Of a stretch of 27,813 nucleotides of DNA, positions 1-10,534 are shown piece after piece. The position numbers and the translations under genes were made by a program. Below the pieces are notes generated by a model, which was not told the DNA's origin, searched no databases, and was given only the letters and a program-made list of their open reading frames with translations. The DNA comes from a virus, in the IMG/VR virus record IMGVR_UViG_3300046000_004057, positions 1-27,813 of that record; one strand, given 5' to 3'. Position 1 is the stretch's first letter; the number at the start of each line of letters is the position of its first letter.

Positions 1-3000
1 AGTTATTGTATGATTAACATCTAAAATCATATATGAACCACTAAACATTGGTATGTGTCTTAGGTTGAAATACATTGTAGGTTGAATCATTGCGTTACCC
101 AACATACTTACCGTACACCCATAAGATCTGGTCTTGTAAAGGTTATAAAGTGAGTTATTTTGCGTATCCGATCCCCTTCCTGACGCATTATTCGCTATAC
201 TATTTTGTACCGCTAAAGATTCTGAGGTCGCCTTACCCGCATCTTGTGATACCCCAATATTAGTGAATATATTTTGATTTGTTGTCCCCATATCAACATT
301 AAACCCAACAACTCTATTTGATAAAGCCCAATCTTTTTTATTTTTTTGATCCTCAATTAATGGTTGCGGACTTATTTTAGATAAATCCAAACCATCGTCC
401 TTAAATCTATAATCGGTATTATTTACCGCCAAATGTTCTGAGGGTTTTCCCGCATATAAACAAACCAATTTTGGACCTGAATTCCTATAATCAACTGTCG
501 TGTGTGTTCCAAATAAATCATTAGCAAACTCAAGAGACCCCTCCAATCTAGGTATTGGGTTTTTTATAGGGTCTTGAACATTATAAAAATTCACATATGA
601 CGGAAGTGCCATTATTTGGAAACTATTCATCTGTAATATTGACTGAACATATAATAATAAATTACTATCCACATTCATTGTGGTTATCATGTCATTTAAC
701 TTTAAAACATCCACAATAACTTTATTACCTAAATCCCTACTTGCCCTATCTAACAATAAAACATCCTCAAAAATGGTTTTATATGTTAAATCGGCTCCGG
801 CAATCCACTTATCATTAGTAGCTTTCAGAGATTCCCACATTTCAATTTTACTTTGTTTACCAATAATTTCACTTGATATATTTCTAACAGGGGTGTTATT
901 AACATCCGGTAATGACTTTTGTAATTTAGTCACCAAATCGTTCATCACTAAATTTTGTAAATCATTATTATTCTTAATATACTCATTAATGGAACTTCTG
1001 AAAAGAGTTTTATTATATTTATCGTCCTCACTTTTCTTTGTGGCGTATATTTTAATTAAAGTATAAAGAGATTTAACATTTATCTCACTAAACTCAATAT
1101 CGTTATCAATGAAAAAGTCAAATATTGTAGATCCACTATTCGTATATTTTATCTTATTTATATTTGAGAATCCGACATATGTTTCCAAAGCCTTCCAAGC
1201 GTCGGGGTAACTTATCTTTGATTGTGATACAGTCATAGTACCACCCGATATGGGTAACGCATTTGGTGAATAAGACGAATAAGACGTATACTGGGTAGGG
1301 TTAAAAATAGTGTCATACCCAAAAGTTCGATTATTAGTATTTGTAAAAGATAAGAACATTTCTTTTGAATACTCAGAAGGATTACCATACTTGAATAATA
1401 TATCGTAATTAATAAATGATTCTATTTTTGAATTTATTTGGTCAAATTGTTTCTGTTGAGTTTCGGATAAACTGATTGCGGTATTGCCCGTTGATGGTAT
1501 CTTCATCATATCAATCAACAACAATTGAAAATTCTGATAAACTAAATTACCGTCAGTGATTCCAGGTGTTGTCTGAGTTGGGTCTATTGGTTGGAAGTCG
1601 TATTTTGATAATGCGAACTTTAAGAAAAGTTGTTCGAATTGGTCTAATATTTCTTTTTTAAATGTTGATAATAACTCGCTTATGTCGCTATAACTATCGT
1701 CCCCATATATAGCAAAATTATCTTGTATGGTATCCGCCTTATCTGAAAATATCTTCTTTAGATACTCAGTTGTATCCGGTCTAATTAATCTTGAATTATC
1801 AAAATACCCGTAGTTAGGTGATGACCAAAATAATCTAACAGACCCATTATACATAGAAGGGTTATTTGTAACTTCTTTTTTAAGTTTGGCGGTGTCTAAT
1901 GTACTACTAACATCTTTAAAGCACTCATTTAATGTTTGATTAAAATTGTTACCGAATGAGGGTAAGGGGAAATATCCTGTATCGTCTTGATTCTTTAAGG
2001 TTGCCGACCAAGACGATATATTCATAGTCCTACCGGTATTTATTTCATCAAAACCTTTGGCTAATCTAACATTACTAGTCTTTGTTAGTGTAAGACCTGA
2101 ATTAATACCATTTTGAATGTCATCACTTGTGAAACCTATAGTTGATGATGAGAAAAAACCTGTTCCTGATGATGAAGTTGTAAAAATGTTATACCCATTA
2201 AAAAATACAGAAAAGTCATTAATCAATTTTGGGTAAAACCCTGAATTAATAATGGTGTAGTCACCCTGACCACTATTTAATGTGTCTTGTAATGTTATAT
2301 TACTAGTATTTGTTTCTCCTAGTCCCGTGAATGTATATGTAGTTGTTGTGGCCGAATTAGCCGGATCATAATTTTCTAAATAATTAAAATCTTTCCAAAC
2401 ACCATCAAGGATATCAACACCACTCTCAACTTTCTTTTTATACCTGTACCATATTGAACCGTACTTTAATATCCAAGCGTAGGGTATTTTATGTATTGCT
2501 CCGAACTTTTTAAGTGTTGAGCACATATAATCCAATGATAACTCACTAGTACCGTTTAAGGTTTTATATTTTTCTCTAAGTGTTGTTAATGGTAAGCTAT
2601 TCAAAAACAAATACGCCGATGAAACATAAGGATAATTGTTAAAATCTCTGAACTTTTGAACCCCTTCCTGAATAGAATTAATAAAGTATGGGGTGTTAAG
2701 TATTGATGTTGTTTGATTCGCAGTTACCTCACCTGAATAGTTAAAATAATATAAACCACCTTCCGTAACCAATTGTCTTTTTTTGTTATCCACTCTTAAA
2801 TCATAAAAACTTTTTAGAGATGAGGTGTTAACAATCGCTTGAAATGTTGGTTGAGTATTACCAACATAATTAAAGTGGGTAATAGGTCTTTTGGTTTTGT
2901 TTGTGTCGGTAACCTCAAAATTAGATATTACGTTTCTCTGAGTGTTAAACTTAATTACTTGATTTGTTGCGTTTGCGTTTTTAGGCCCTCCGTTATTCGC

Positions 3001-5598
3001 GCCGTCAGATAAGTTAGTTTTAACCCAATCACTATTAGTAAAAGGAAATGTATCACATAATGTAAATTCATTTGTTGATGACCCATTAATATAATCAACT
3101 AACTTTGTTTCTTCATCTAATTTCTCAGAACTTTGGTTCGCATCGTTTAATGTTATAAAGATGGGATTATCCTCAATACTAAAATCGTTTTTAGTGAAAT
3201 CACTAATATATGGTGTGGAGTAATATCCTCTTATAAATTTTTGCCAAGATTCACCTTCACCACTATTAGATATTTGTCTTAATGTACCAAGAATATTGGA
3301 TGAATTGATTCCATATTCTTTAATCTTTTTAATTAAAAACACATTAGTTTTATTTAATGCGTTGACGAGATTTTTATTTTCAGCGTCCGAAATTAATGAA
3401 TAAATTGAACTAGAGTTACTATTTCCTCTACTCAATCTTGAATAATTCACAACAAATCCAAGTCGTTCCCATATCTCATAAAAGAATTTCACTTCTTCTT
3501 TATTGATATAGATTTGATTTGTTATTGGGAACTCAATCGCGTTTAATGAAACTCGTTTTATCGCACTGACTTCATTACTTGATAATTGAGATGGGTCAGG
3601 TTCGTCAGCCCTTTGGACGTACGCTCTTATTAACTCCTCAACAAATTCAACTTCGGGCCATATCTTATAATCATATCCTTGGGTTTCATTAACCACTGAA
3701 GTGTCACCAGGATATGTTATCTCATAACTAGTTTGACCATCCTTTATTGACTCTTTAATTAATTGAGGCCAAGGATAAACTATTTTATTTTCACTTGGCA
3801 TTATTTTTTTATCCGAACTTGTTGACGATCCAAGTATTGAATTAACTCTTGATGGTGATTGTCTTTGATCCCAAGCCGCTCTATGAACATCGTCCATTAA
3901 CCTTAAATAAGCTTCACCATTTGCGAAGAATACCGCTAAGACATTTCTTATTGTTGGTATGAAACCCAAACCATTTGCCCCTTTATCTTGTAATTTTTCA
4001 TTTAAGGCATCCGTTAATTGTTGTAGAATAATTTCCTTTATACCCAACAATTGTTTTTCCATTTTCTCCGCTCTGTCAATAAACGTATCCACGGGTGTTG
4101 ACCCTTGGAACTTGAAGTATTGAGCGGTAAATCCGGTTGGATTCATATTATCTAATGATATTTTGACGGATAATTCTACAGTGAACCCACTAACCTCAGG
4201 CGAACTAGCATTAAACGATGACGTTTTATTCTGTTGTTGGTAAGTCTCAAAATAATCAACCTCTTCAGGTTTTATCTTAATTTCCATCCAATCAGGTAGA
4301 GTTAACGGATCCTGTGATTTTTGTAATTCTAAAAGATTTTTAACCGGATTGGAGAATTCTTTACCGCTTATTGTGTATTTCGAGTTACGACCTAGTGTAG
4401 CATTTGCATTTAGAAGCTCATTATATTCTTTGAATATTTTGATTAGATTTCTTTTGGCGTCAGCCGCTTTTTGACCTGTGTTATTTCCAGGTTTTAATGT
4501 ATATACTTTGGTCTTATCTTTTAAGATTATAAAATTTGTGGTATCTAAATATGTATTTACCCAAGACTCCGGTTGATAATAAAAAACTTCTTTCTTGAAT
4601 TCGGATAATTGTAGTGTATAGGTATCTAAATTCGTTAATGGCGTTAAATCTTCCTCACCAAATGACGATAATATATTTTTAACGAATGAATCCAATTTCT
4701 TTTGTAATTGAACTAATGTTAATTCAGGAAAATCATTATCCAATAAACCTTTTGATTTATATTCATTGTATAATTCTTTTACTTTTTCATATCCTTTTTC
4801 TACCGTAACAGGTGATAAATCAATACTTGACGCCTGACTATCGTTGGCCGCCTTTAACTTAATATCCGACCTATACATATGAGGAACCGCCAATAAATAA
4901 CCCATAGGTATCTCAGATAATACCGTATATTTGTATGTTAGAAATGTTAGATTTACTTTGAAGTTACCTGTATTGTAATCAAAACTAGCATTAAAATTTT
5001 GTAACATTAGTCGATATCTAACCGCTTTACCGTAATAACCTTTTAATGTTAAGTAAAATGTTGGGTACGGTAGATTAAAGAACGCCGCATATGGTGATTT
5101 ATCACCCAATTCAAATAAAGCCCTACCTCTAACATCTTCTAAGGTAATACTTATTGTTGGCATGAATGAAGTATTAACCCTCATGCTTATTGCCGTTATA
5201 CCCAATAAAGACGTTTCCGTTATTTCATTTTCAGCTTCTTCGCCAACATAACGTATTGGTGTTTGGTCATAAAAATTATTAGGGGGTTGTAAGGGGTCTT
5301 TTTTTTCGTTATCAGTAAAAAAATTAGTATAATTGTTATTTAGATATTTACCTCCTGTTGGGTTAAGGAAGTTAATCTTGGCTAAAGATATTGTCTTTAA
5401 TTCACTATTACTAGCACCTATCGATAATTTACTTCTGGGGATAACAGAACACTCCAAATTGGCATACATAACCAAATCCTCGTGATTAACCAACCTCTCT
5501 TTAGCCTTACCATCATTGTCTATGATTTTGTTTGGATCTACTACTATGATGTTTTGGTAATCAAATTCTACTAATATATTTTCTGAGTTATCTGCCAT
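1..5598 (-). CDS. Giant baseplate/tail hub-type structural protein, partial (C-terminus beyond left edge)
   Basis: An open minus-strand frame runs from an ATG at 5598 to the window edge without a stop, giving at least 1866 residues. It begins MADNSENILVEFDYQN and overlaps the stop of the gp53-like gene by 11 bases, so it is the next gene of the same operon. Residues about 135-240 are a beta-rich, aromatic-rich segment (SMRVNTSFMPTISITLEDVRG, then LMLQNFNASFDYNTG) of a kind found in large baseplate proteins. Near the edge, residues about 1829-1866 (GNAMIQPTMYFNL, IPMFSGSYMILDVNH) resemble the closing part of baseplate-hub barrel domains of the gp27/VgrG type. That resemblance is recalled, not searched. 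No signal peptide, membrane segment or catalytic motif is evident. The probable role is baseplate hub or wedge. Location and size support a structural protein strongly, but the exact T4 equivalent cannot be assigned. Confidence 0.75.
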   Translation of the reverse strand, partial: MADNSENILVEFDYQNIIVVDPNKIIDNDGKAKERLVNHEDLVMYANLECSVIPRSKLSIGASNSELKTISLAKINFLNPTGGKYLNNNYTNFFTDNEKKDPLQPPNNFYDQTPIRYVGEEAENEITETSLLGITAISMRVNTSFMPTISITLEDVRGRALFELGDKSPYAAFFNLPYPTFYLTLKGYYGKAVRYRLMLQNFNASFDYNTGNFKVNLTFLTYKYTVLSEIPMGYLLAVPHMYRSDIKLKAANDSQASSIDLSPVTVEKGYEKVKELYNEYKSKGLLDNDFPELTLVQLQKKLDSFVKNILSSFGEEDLTPLTNLDTYTLQLSEFKKEVFYYQPESWVNTYLDTTNFIILKDKTKVYTLKPGNNTGQKAADAKRNLIKIFKEYNELLNANATLGRNSKYTISGKEFSNPVKNLLELQKSQDPLTLPDWMEIKIKPEEVDYFETYQQQNKTSSFNASSPEVSGFTVELSVKISLDNMNPTGFTAQYFKFQGSTPVDTFIDRAEKMEKQLLGIKEIILQQLTDALNEKLQDKGANGLGFIPTIRNVLAVFFANGEAYLRLMDDVHRAAWDQRQSPSRVNSILGSSTSSDKKIMPSENKIVYPWPQLIKESIKDGQTSYEITYPGDTSVVNETQGYDYKIWPEVEFVEELIRAYVQRADEPDPSQLSSNEVSAIKRVSLNAIEFPITNQIYINKEEVKFFYEIWERLGFVVNYSRLSRGNSNSSSIYSLISDAENKNLVNALNKTNVFLIKKIKEYGINSSNILGTLRQISNSGEGESWQKFIRGYYSTPYISDFTKNDFSIEDNPIFITLNDANQSSEKLDEETKLVDYINGSSTNEFTLCDTFPFTNSDWVKTNLSDGANNGGPKNANATNQVIKFNTQRNVISNFEVTDTNKTKRPITHFNYVGNTQPTFQAIVNTSSLKSFYDLRVDNKKRQLVTEGGLYYFNYSGEVTANQTTSILNTPYFINSIQEGVQKFRDFNNYPYVSSAYLFLNSLPLTTLREKYKTLNGTSELSLDYMCSTLKKFGAIHKIPYAWILKYGSIWYRYKKKVESGVDILDGVWKDFNYLENYDPANSATTTTYTFTGLGETNTSNITLQDTLNSGQGDYTIINSGFYPKLINDFSVFFNGYNIFTTSSSGTGFFSSSTIGFTSDDIQNGINSGLTLTKTSNVRLAKGFDEINTGRTMNISSWSATLKNQDDTGYFPLPSFGNNFNQTLNECFKDVSSTLDTAKLKKEVTNNPSMYNGSVRLFWSSPNYGYFDNSRLIRPDTTEYLKKIFSDKADTIQDNFAIYGDDSYSDISELLSTFKKEILDQFEQLFLKFALSKYDFQPIDPTQTTPGITDGNLVYQNFQLLLIDMMKIPSTGNTAISLSETQQKQFDQINSKIESFINYDILFKYGNPSEYSKEMFLSFTNTNNRTFGYDTIFNPTQYTSYSSYSPNALPISGGTMTVSQSKISYPDAWKALETYVGFSNINKIKYTNSGSTIFDFFIDNDIEFSEINVKSLYTLIKIYATKKSEDDKYNKTLFRSSINEYIKNNNDLQNLVMNDLVTKLQKSLPDVNNTPVRNISSEIIGKQSKIEMWESLKATNDKWIAGADLTYKTIFEDVLLLDRASRDLGNKVIVDVLKLNDMITTMNVDSNLLLYVQSILQMNSFQIMALPSYVNFYNVQDPIKNPIPRLEGSLEFANDLFGTHTTVDYRNSGPKLVCLYAGKPSEHLAVNNTDYRFKDDGLDLSKISPQPLIEDQKNKKDWALSNRVVGFNVDMGTTNQNIFTNIGVSQDAGKATSESLAVQNSIANNASGRGSDTQNNSLYNLYKTRSYGCTVSMLGNAMIQPTMYFNLRHIPMFSGSYMILDVNHTIT

Positions 5599-5911
5599 AA
5601 TAAAAAAAATGATTTTCCAATGTATTCTTATAATCTTGTAATGAAGCTAACAATGGAAATGGAATAGTCAATATAGTTCCGTCAGGAATTAGAAATTCAT
5701 TTGGTCCAAATTGCGGATTTGCCTGTAAAATTAACCAACCAAAGAATGGGGTCTCATAAAATTGTTGTGAAACTTTATCTAACCTAGATAATCCATTCTT
5801 GTAGATATATCTCTTATCTGTTGTTTTACCAGGTAATTGAACGAATGGAACTACGGTTTGAGTTCCGTCAACTAAAAAGTTCTGATATCTATTATAATAT
5901 TGTAATGCCAT
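5588..5911 (-). CDS. gp53-like / LysM-like baseplate wedge protein
   Basis: This 107-residue protein has a compact LysM-like core at residues about 33-85. SRLDKVSQQFYETPFFGWLI is followed by LQANPQFGPNEF and then IPDGTILTIPFPL. This pattern (a helix ending near an aromatic pair, an ANP turn, then a PDG strand and a hydrophobic strand) is typical of the small baseplate proteins related to T4 gp53 and to tail protein X. Such proteins sit in the baseplate and contact the hub or peptidoglycan-facing parts. The gene starts one base after the TGA of the 1537-residue baseplate gene, and its own stop overlaps the start of the giant downstream gene, so the three are probably translated as a coupled unit. 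It is shorter than T4 gp53 (about 196 residues). An alternative is a generic LysM tail protein. Confidence 0.65.
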   Translation of the reverse strand: MALQYYNRYQNFLVDGTQTVVPFVQLPGKTTDKRYIYKNGLSRLDKVSQQFYETPFFGWLILQANPQFGPNEFLIPDGTILTIPFPLLASLQDYKNTLENHFFYYGR

Positions 5912-5912
5912 A

Positions 5913-8900
5913 TCAATTTAATTGTTTTTTACCGTTAAAGAAGGGAGTTGTAGAATTAGCCGTACTAAATAAGAATATTAAATCATCTTTTACATTTTGG
6001 GGTGGTGTTGGTGTTGATGAATAATCGAATTTTCTTTCGTTTGTAAGTAGGTTAAATGGTTTATAGAATCTAGATAATCCAATATATTTTGTATTTGTGT
6101 TTCTATATTGATTTATATGTCTATTCTGTAGTCTTTGTTCTTTTGTGTATTTTTCATGTAGAGAATCTGCCCCTATATTAAAATCAAAAGCATCAATGAC
6201 TCTTAACCCTAAAATTCTATTTAGTAATTTTAAAGGGTCTGGTTGATTATTATATGTCACCCCTCCTATCGTATTACCATTAGGTAATAAGAATGTTCTA
6301 AATTCTTCTAATTTATTTTTATCTAAGAATGTTTGTGATACCACCTTGAAGAAATCTTGTTCTACTTTATCCTGTATTTCTTTTGTTGGGTAGTCCACCT
6401 CCGTACCGTTAGGGGTAATTATACCTTTACCTCCTAATGACTCCATGAACTCTTTTAGATCATTTCCAACAATTTCTACGTCACTAATAAAATCACCCAC
6501 AGACGCCAATATTACATTATATACCAACGCACTTCCATCGCTATTTATCTTACCATCATAATCCTTAGTTACGAAATTTAATTTGTCAATTATGTTAATT
6601 AATTTTTGTTGTTGTTCTAATAGTGATTGTAACTCAACATTTAATCCTGACACAAAATCGGCATTTATACCCTTTATATAGGTAATCATATTTTCCCTTA
6701 TTGTTTTAATAACAGGACCGTCAGGTTCATAACCTTTCGAAGTAAAACCACTAATAATAACATTATCATTCTTACTTATATCACTTATAACACCATCAAA
6801 TAATTTATTTATTCCCTTTTCAAGTTCTTTAACTTTACCAAAAATCTCACTTTGGAACGTGCCGACATCCCCATCAGTATATTCTCTATTACTAGTTATT
6901 ATTTGTAAAATACCGTAGTTATATGCGGTAGCAATTGAATCACATTTACCCACAACTGTTCCAAAATAGTTTTGGGCTTCATCGACAAGGCTTTTCATTA
7001 TACCCCTATAACTAATTGTACCCGTTTCACCACTTTCAGCAACATTAGAATTAAGTATAACCCCAATTGTTGACCCTCCAGCGTTTTGTTGTTTATTCTG
7101 AACTACAGGGGGTTCAACTTCTTTATCCTTTGGTACACCTTGTAATACGATTTGATCTAAATTTGAGACATCTTCGGTTGCGGTTGCTCTCTCATCATAT
7201 ATTTCGGTATTAGCGTAATAATTAAAAGACAATGCGTTTTGTAGTTCCTCCACAGGTTTTGCCAATCCGTGACCACCAATAAAATCAAACGATAAAGTAA
7301 CATTCGCCAACATTGGTTGTACCCCTATACCTTCAGGATTTAAATCTAAAAGTAATGGTTCATATGATATCTGTAAATTTCTAGGTATTATCTTGGTGTT
7401 ATAAAAATCACCTATTCTTAATACCAATACGGGTGGAGTTCCAAATGCGGTGTTAATCGCATCATTATATACGGGTTTACCATCGGTATCGATAGTAGGT
7501 ATAGTATCACCAGGTCTTAAACATTGGTTTAAGAATGTTAATCTAGCATTTAATCCTTCAGGTGTCATTGAATGGAAAGCGGGGTTAAAGAACTTCAACT
7601 TTTCTTTAAGGCTATCATAAACGAAAGGACTATCCTGTTTTATAACCTCAAAATAATCACATTCTGTTAATAAATCCCTTAATACTTTTTTACTTAATCC
7701 TGGTCTTGTCACCAATTCTTGTCTAACTAGATCGGGTTTTTGTACTATTTCTTTGGTTCCCGTTTTGGCTTCTTTTTGTTTTGGCGTTTCCACTATTACA
7801 GGTGGTATTGGGTCTTGTGGAGTTGGGGTTACATTTATATTTTTTATTCTGACACTTCTACAACTCATTGATTCGGTCGTATATATCGCATCGGTATCCG
7901 TCATTGTTCTTCCTGACTTAGGTCCGGATAAATATAAAGGGTTAGTTGTACAAGATGCGGTCGCTCCAAACCCACCTGATGTTGATTTTGGGGTTACGTT
8001 TGTCGCCATCTCACCTACGGGTTTTGATGTTATTTTTAATGTTGCGTTTTCACCCATAAACTCATTTAAGGTGACATCCTTACCATCTAAATTTGTGATA
8101 ACCTGAGTTTTAAAAAATTGTATAACGGAATCTATTCTTCTTGCGGATAAATCATCGTTATAAGCTTTTGGAGCGCTTGCGGATGCCGAACCCTCCATAT
8201 CAATAATTACAGTTCCTTTCTTTTCTGATAATAATGTATAAAGTTGTTTCATTAAATTATCACTACCATCTTGATTATAAATTTGATTAAAATTATAATC
8301 TAAAACATCACTAAAAAATCCAGTCACACTATCAGGGTTATTGATGGCTTTAGATATATAAGTTGATTGTAAATCTTTATAAGTTAAATAATAATTATAG
8401 TAAGAACCATCTGCGGAAGTCCCTTGATGTGGTGGTGGTACGTTATTGTGAAAATAAAATCCAAGACCTTCAAATGGTTTTAAATCAATTAATGAATTAT
8501 CAGGTTGTGTTACTGTCTCAGCGTTTGCGGTAGTTACAGGTTTAGCATCAACTTCAGTTTGTACCTTCTCAATCTCTTCAGTAGTACCTCTTTGTATTAC
8601 ATCTTGATAATATTGTAATTTATTAAGTGGTGTTGTACTAAATTTTATTGCCAAGTCATATAAATCGTATTTTTGACATCCCGCAAAGAAAGATTCTAAC
8701 GCCCTATTCGCTCCGGCTCCAGTATCGTTGGCTAATACTTTATCAACTATTAGATTTAAAACAGACGGGTGATCAACAATTATCTTCCAAGATAATGTAC
8801 CATTTCTAGTGGTACTTCTGTATGTATAAACAGGTTCAGGTCTTCCAAGGAATGTAGTGTCTTGCCAATTCGCCGTTGAATTATCTCCGAATTTTAAGTC

Positions 8901-10526
8901 GTATGGTGGAAACCACATTACTCTACCCCCATTTGGACCTCTCTCACATAAAGGTAAATCTTGAACACTATAACCCGGTCTTTTTGAACTTTTCCAAGCA
9001 AGGTTCTCGATTGAGAACATATATTTTTTAACTTTGTTATTACTAACATAGCTTGGCGTTTCACCTTTAGTTGGTGATATGTTTAAGTTATATGTGTTAT
9101 CTAATACTGAATTATTAAATCTTCTTCCGTAATTAACAATACCATCGGATTTTTGTAACCTTGAGTTGTCACTATAAGGGTCGACTTTTGTGAAAACTCT
9201 ACAATATTCTTCACCGACTATAGTTTCAAATTTTGGGTCTTTATAATATACAACTTGAGAACCTTTGGTCATTTGTTTGTAACCATCGTTAAATATTCTA
9301 CTTACTTGGTTAATCGCATTACCCGCATGTCTAAACCTAGCCTCACCTTGTAGGTTATCAGCAGCCTTGACCATTCTTTGGGTGTCATCTAATATAGATC
9401 CCGGTTTGAATGGTATATTTGTTGAATAGTGTTCCTCGTTCCCCCCTTTATATTTAGGCGATACCCAAATAAACTCACCATCAATACTCCCTTGATTAAT
9501 AGTCGGTTTGGCGACCAATCCAAAGTTAAGCCTACCCTCATTACCTTCATAATCTTTCGCTAAAACATCAGGACCATAAACAATGGACTGTGTTTCCTTA
9601 CCGTAGATGTCGATCGGCATCGCTTGTATAGGTGATGTCGCATATGATGGTTCGGATGTAACAGATCCCACGTAATAAGCTCCAGGTAGTTGTAATCCTA
9701 TATTATCTAATAAACTATTCGCGAATGTTGTTAAGGCGTTTGCTGCTAAACCACCAACTAATGATTGTCCATAAGCCGGTCTGTAAATATTATAAGATAA
9801 ATTCTCAAACATTATACTTTTTTGACCCGATTCGGTTTGTACTAAGAACTTCTGTGATGGGGTTATTGTTCTATTAATTAAACCATCAAATAATCCACCA
9901 ACAATCGTACTTCTACCCGCCAACAAATTAATACCCTCACCCAGTGAACTCGTTCCTCGTCTGTTTTGAACATCCAAGAAATAGTTACCCTCGATTGGTG
10001 ATGACGGGACATAAGAACCCTCTAACTTACTTAAGTATGTGTCGTTAGAATTGGGTGTTGTTATACCAAAATTAATGGTGGATTCGGATTGGGCGTTATT
10101 AGCAAGATAAACTCCATTATTAACTAATAATAAATCTTGTAGAACTTGTGACCCTATCTTAGCAATATATGAATCTTGGGATAAAGAACCTCCGTCACCT
10201 TTTGGGTTATTGGATGTTAGTATATTATAGGCTTTGTATGAAGAGGGGACTATTAAATTACCGGGATTATCATTTCTATAAATTAGAAAATTATCTGATG
10301 AGGTAAATAAAACTTCATTACTTGATAAATCAGGTAATGTTTGTTGATATATAGTAGTTCCCTGCTGACCGGGATTTAACCCAACAAAATTGTAGGGTTT
10401 TAAGTTTTTTAACATTAACTCCTCTCTGAAAGTGTTCGAAGACGCAAAAGAAAGTGGGCTATCACCCGAAGGTTGACTTTTTGGTCCTGCCTGTTGTGCT
10501 TGTAATAATAGAGAAGGAGTTGACAT
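5913..10526 (-). CDS. Large baseplate/tail structural protein with an internal OmpA-like domain
   Basis: This 1537-residue protein is unusually large for one baseplate subunit. Recognisable parts, in order: residues about 530-595 contain MWFPPYDLKFGDN and then FLGRPEPVYTYRSTTRNGTL with SWKIIVDHPSVLN, a conserved-looking beta module. Residues about 765-845 form an OmpA/MotB-like domain. Residues about 1038-1105 contain IGDFYNTKI, LDLNPEGIGVQPMLANVTL, FDFIGGHGL and LQNALSFNYYANTE, another beta module. Residues about 1240-1400 are largely helical with a Gln-rich stretch. No signal peptide or membrane helix is seen. The ATG at 10526 is preceded by an AT-rich promoter-like element and no Shine-Dalgarno. 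The stop lies one base before the gp53-like gene. The likely role is a baseplate component that touches the cell wall. The structural assignment rests on context and domain resemblance; no exact T4 counterpart is claimed. Confidence 0.72.
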   Translation of the reverse strand: MSTPSLLLQAQQAGPKSQPSGDSPLSFASSNTFREELMLKNLKPYNFVGLNPGQQGTTIYQQTLPDLSSNEVLFTSSDNFLIYRNDNPGNLIVPSSYKAYNILTSNNPKGDGGSLSQDSYIAKIGSQVLQDLLLVNNGVYLANNAQSESTINFGITTPNSNDTYLSKLEGSYVPSSPIEGNYFLDVQNRRGTSSLGEGINLLAGRSTIVGGLFDGLINRTITPSQKFLVQTESGQKSIMFENLSYNIYRPAYGQSLVGGLAANALTTFANSLLDNIGLQLPGAYYVGSVTSEPSYATSPIQAMPIDIYGKETQSIVYGPDVLAKDYEGNEGRLNFGLVAKPTINQGSIDGEFIWVSPKYKGGNEEHYSTNIPFKPGSILDDTQRMVKAADNLQGEARFRHAGNAINQVSRIFNDGYKQMTKGSQVVYYKDPKFETIVGEEYCRVFTKVDPYSDNSRLQKSDGIVNYGRRFNNSVLDNTYNLNISPTKGETPSYVSNNKVKKYMFSIENLAWKSSKRPGYSVQDLPLCERGPNGGRVMWFPPYDLKFGDNSTANWQDTTFLGRPEPVYTYRSTTRNGTLSWKIIVDHPSVLNLIVDKVLANDTGAGANRALESFFAGCQKYDLYDLAIKFSTTPLNKLQYYQDVIQRGTTEEIEKVQTEVDAKPVTTANAETVTQPDNSLIDLKPFEGLGFYFHNNVPPPHQGTSADGSYYNYYLTYKDLQSTYISKAINNPDSVTGFFSDVLDYNFNQIYNQDGSDNLMKQLYTLLSEKKGTVIIDMEGSASASAPKAYNDDLSARRIDSVIQFFKTQVITNLDGKDVTLNEFMGENATLKITSKPVGEMATNVTPKSTSGGFGATASCTTNPLYLSGPKSGRTMTDTDAIYTTESMSCRSVRIKNINVTPTPQDPIPPVIVETPKQKEAKTGTKEIVQKPDLVRQELVTRPGLSKKVLRDLLTECDYFEVIKQDSPFVYDSLKEKLKFFNPAFHSMTPEGLNARLTFLNQCLRPGDTIPTIDTDGKPVYNDAINTAFGTPPVLVLRIGDFYNTKIIPRNLQISYEPLLLDLNPEGIGVQPMLANVTLSFDFIGGHGLAKPVEELQNALSFNYYANTEIYDERATATEDVSNLDQIVLQGVPKDKEVEPPVVQNKQQNAGGSTIGVILNSNVAESGETGTISYRGIMKSLVDEAQNYFGTVVGKCDSIATAYNYGILQIITSNREYTDGDVGTFQSEIFGKVKELEKGINKLFDGVISDISKNDNVIISGFTSKGYEPDGPVIKTIRENMITYIKGINADFVSGLNVELQSLLEQQQKLINIIDKLNFVTKDYDGKINSDGSALVYNVILASVGDFISDVEIVGNDLKEFMESLGGKGIITPNGTEVDYPTKEIQDKVEQDFFKVVSQTFLDKNKLEEFRTFLLPNGNTIGGVTYNNQPDPLKLLNRILGLRVIDAFDFNIGADSLHEKYTKEQRLQNRHINQYRNTNTKYIGLSRFYKPFNLLTNERKFDYSSTPTPPQNVKDDLIFLFSTANSTTPFFNGKKQLN
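7990..8230 (-). other. OmpA/MotB-like peptidoglycan-binding domain within the 1537-residue protein
   Basis: Residues about 765-845 of the large baseplate protein read VIIDMEGSASASAPKAYNDD followed by LSARRIDSVIQFF and a later strand ATLKITSKPVGE. The order strand, G-S/A-S, N-x-x-LS-x-R-R, V-x-x-F-F matches the OmpA C-terminal fold, in which the Asn and Arg region contacts the diaminopimelate peptide of peptidoglycan. Seen: the motif. Known: the family binds murein. Inferred: the phage baseplate uses it to engage the wall of a Gram-negative host. Boundaries are approximate. Confidence 0.6.
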
Positions 10527-10534
10527 ATTTTACT

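Noticed and set aside
680-1066. Plus-strand open frame of 128 codons inside the giant baseplate gene
   Set aside because: It is antisense to a continuous, well-structured minus-strand coding frame, has hydrophobic low-complexity content typical of a reverse-complement shadow, and has no promoter-like element.
7753-8106. Plus-strand frame of 117 codons opposite the OmpA-like region
   Set aside because: It is antisense to a recognisable protein domain; its hydrophobic sequence arises from the complementary strand of polar coding.
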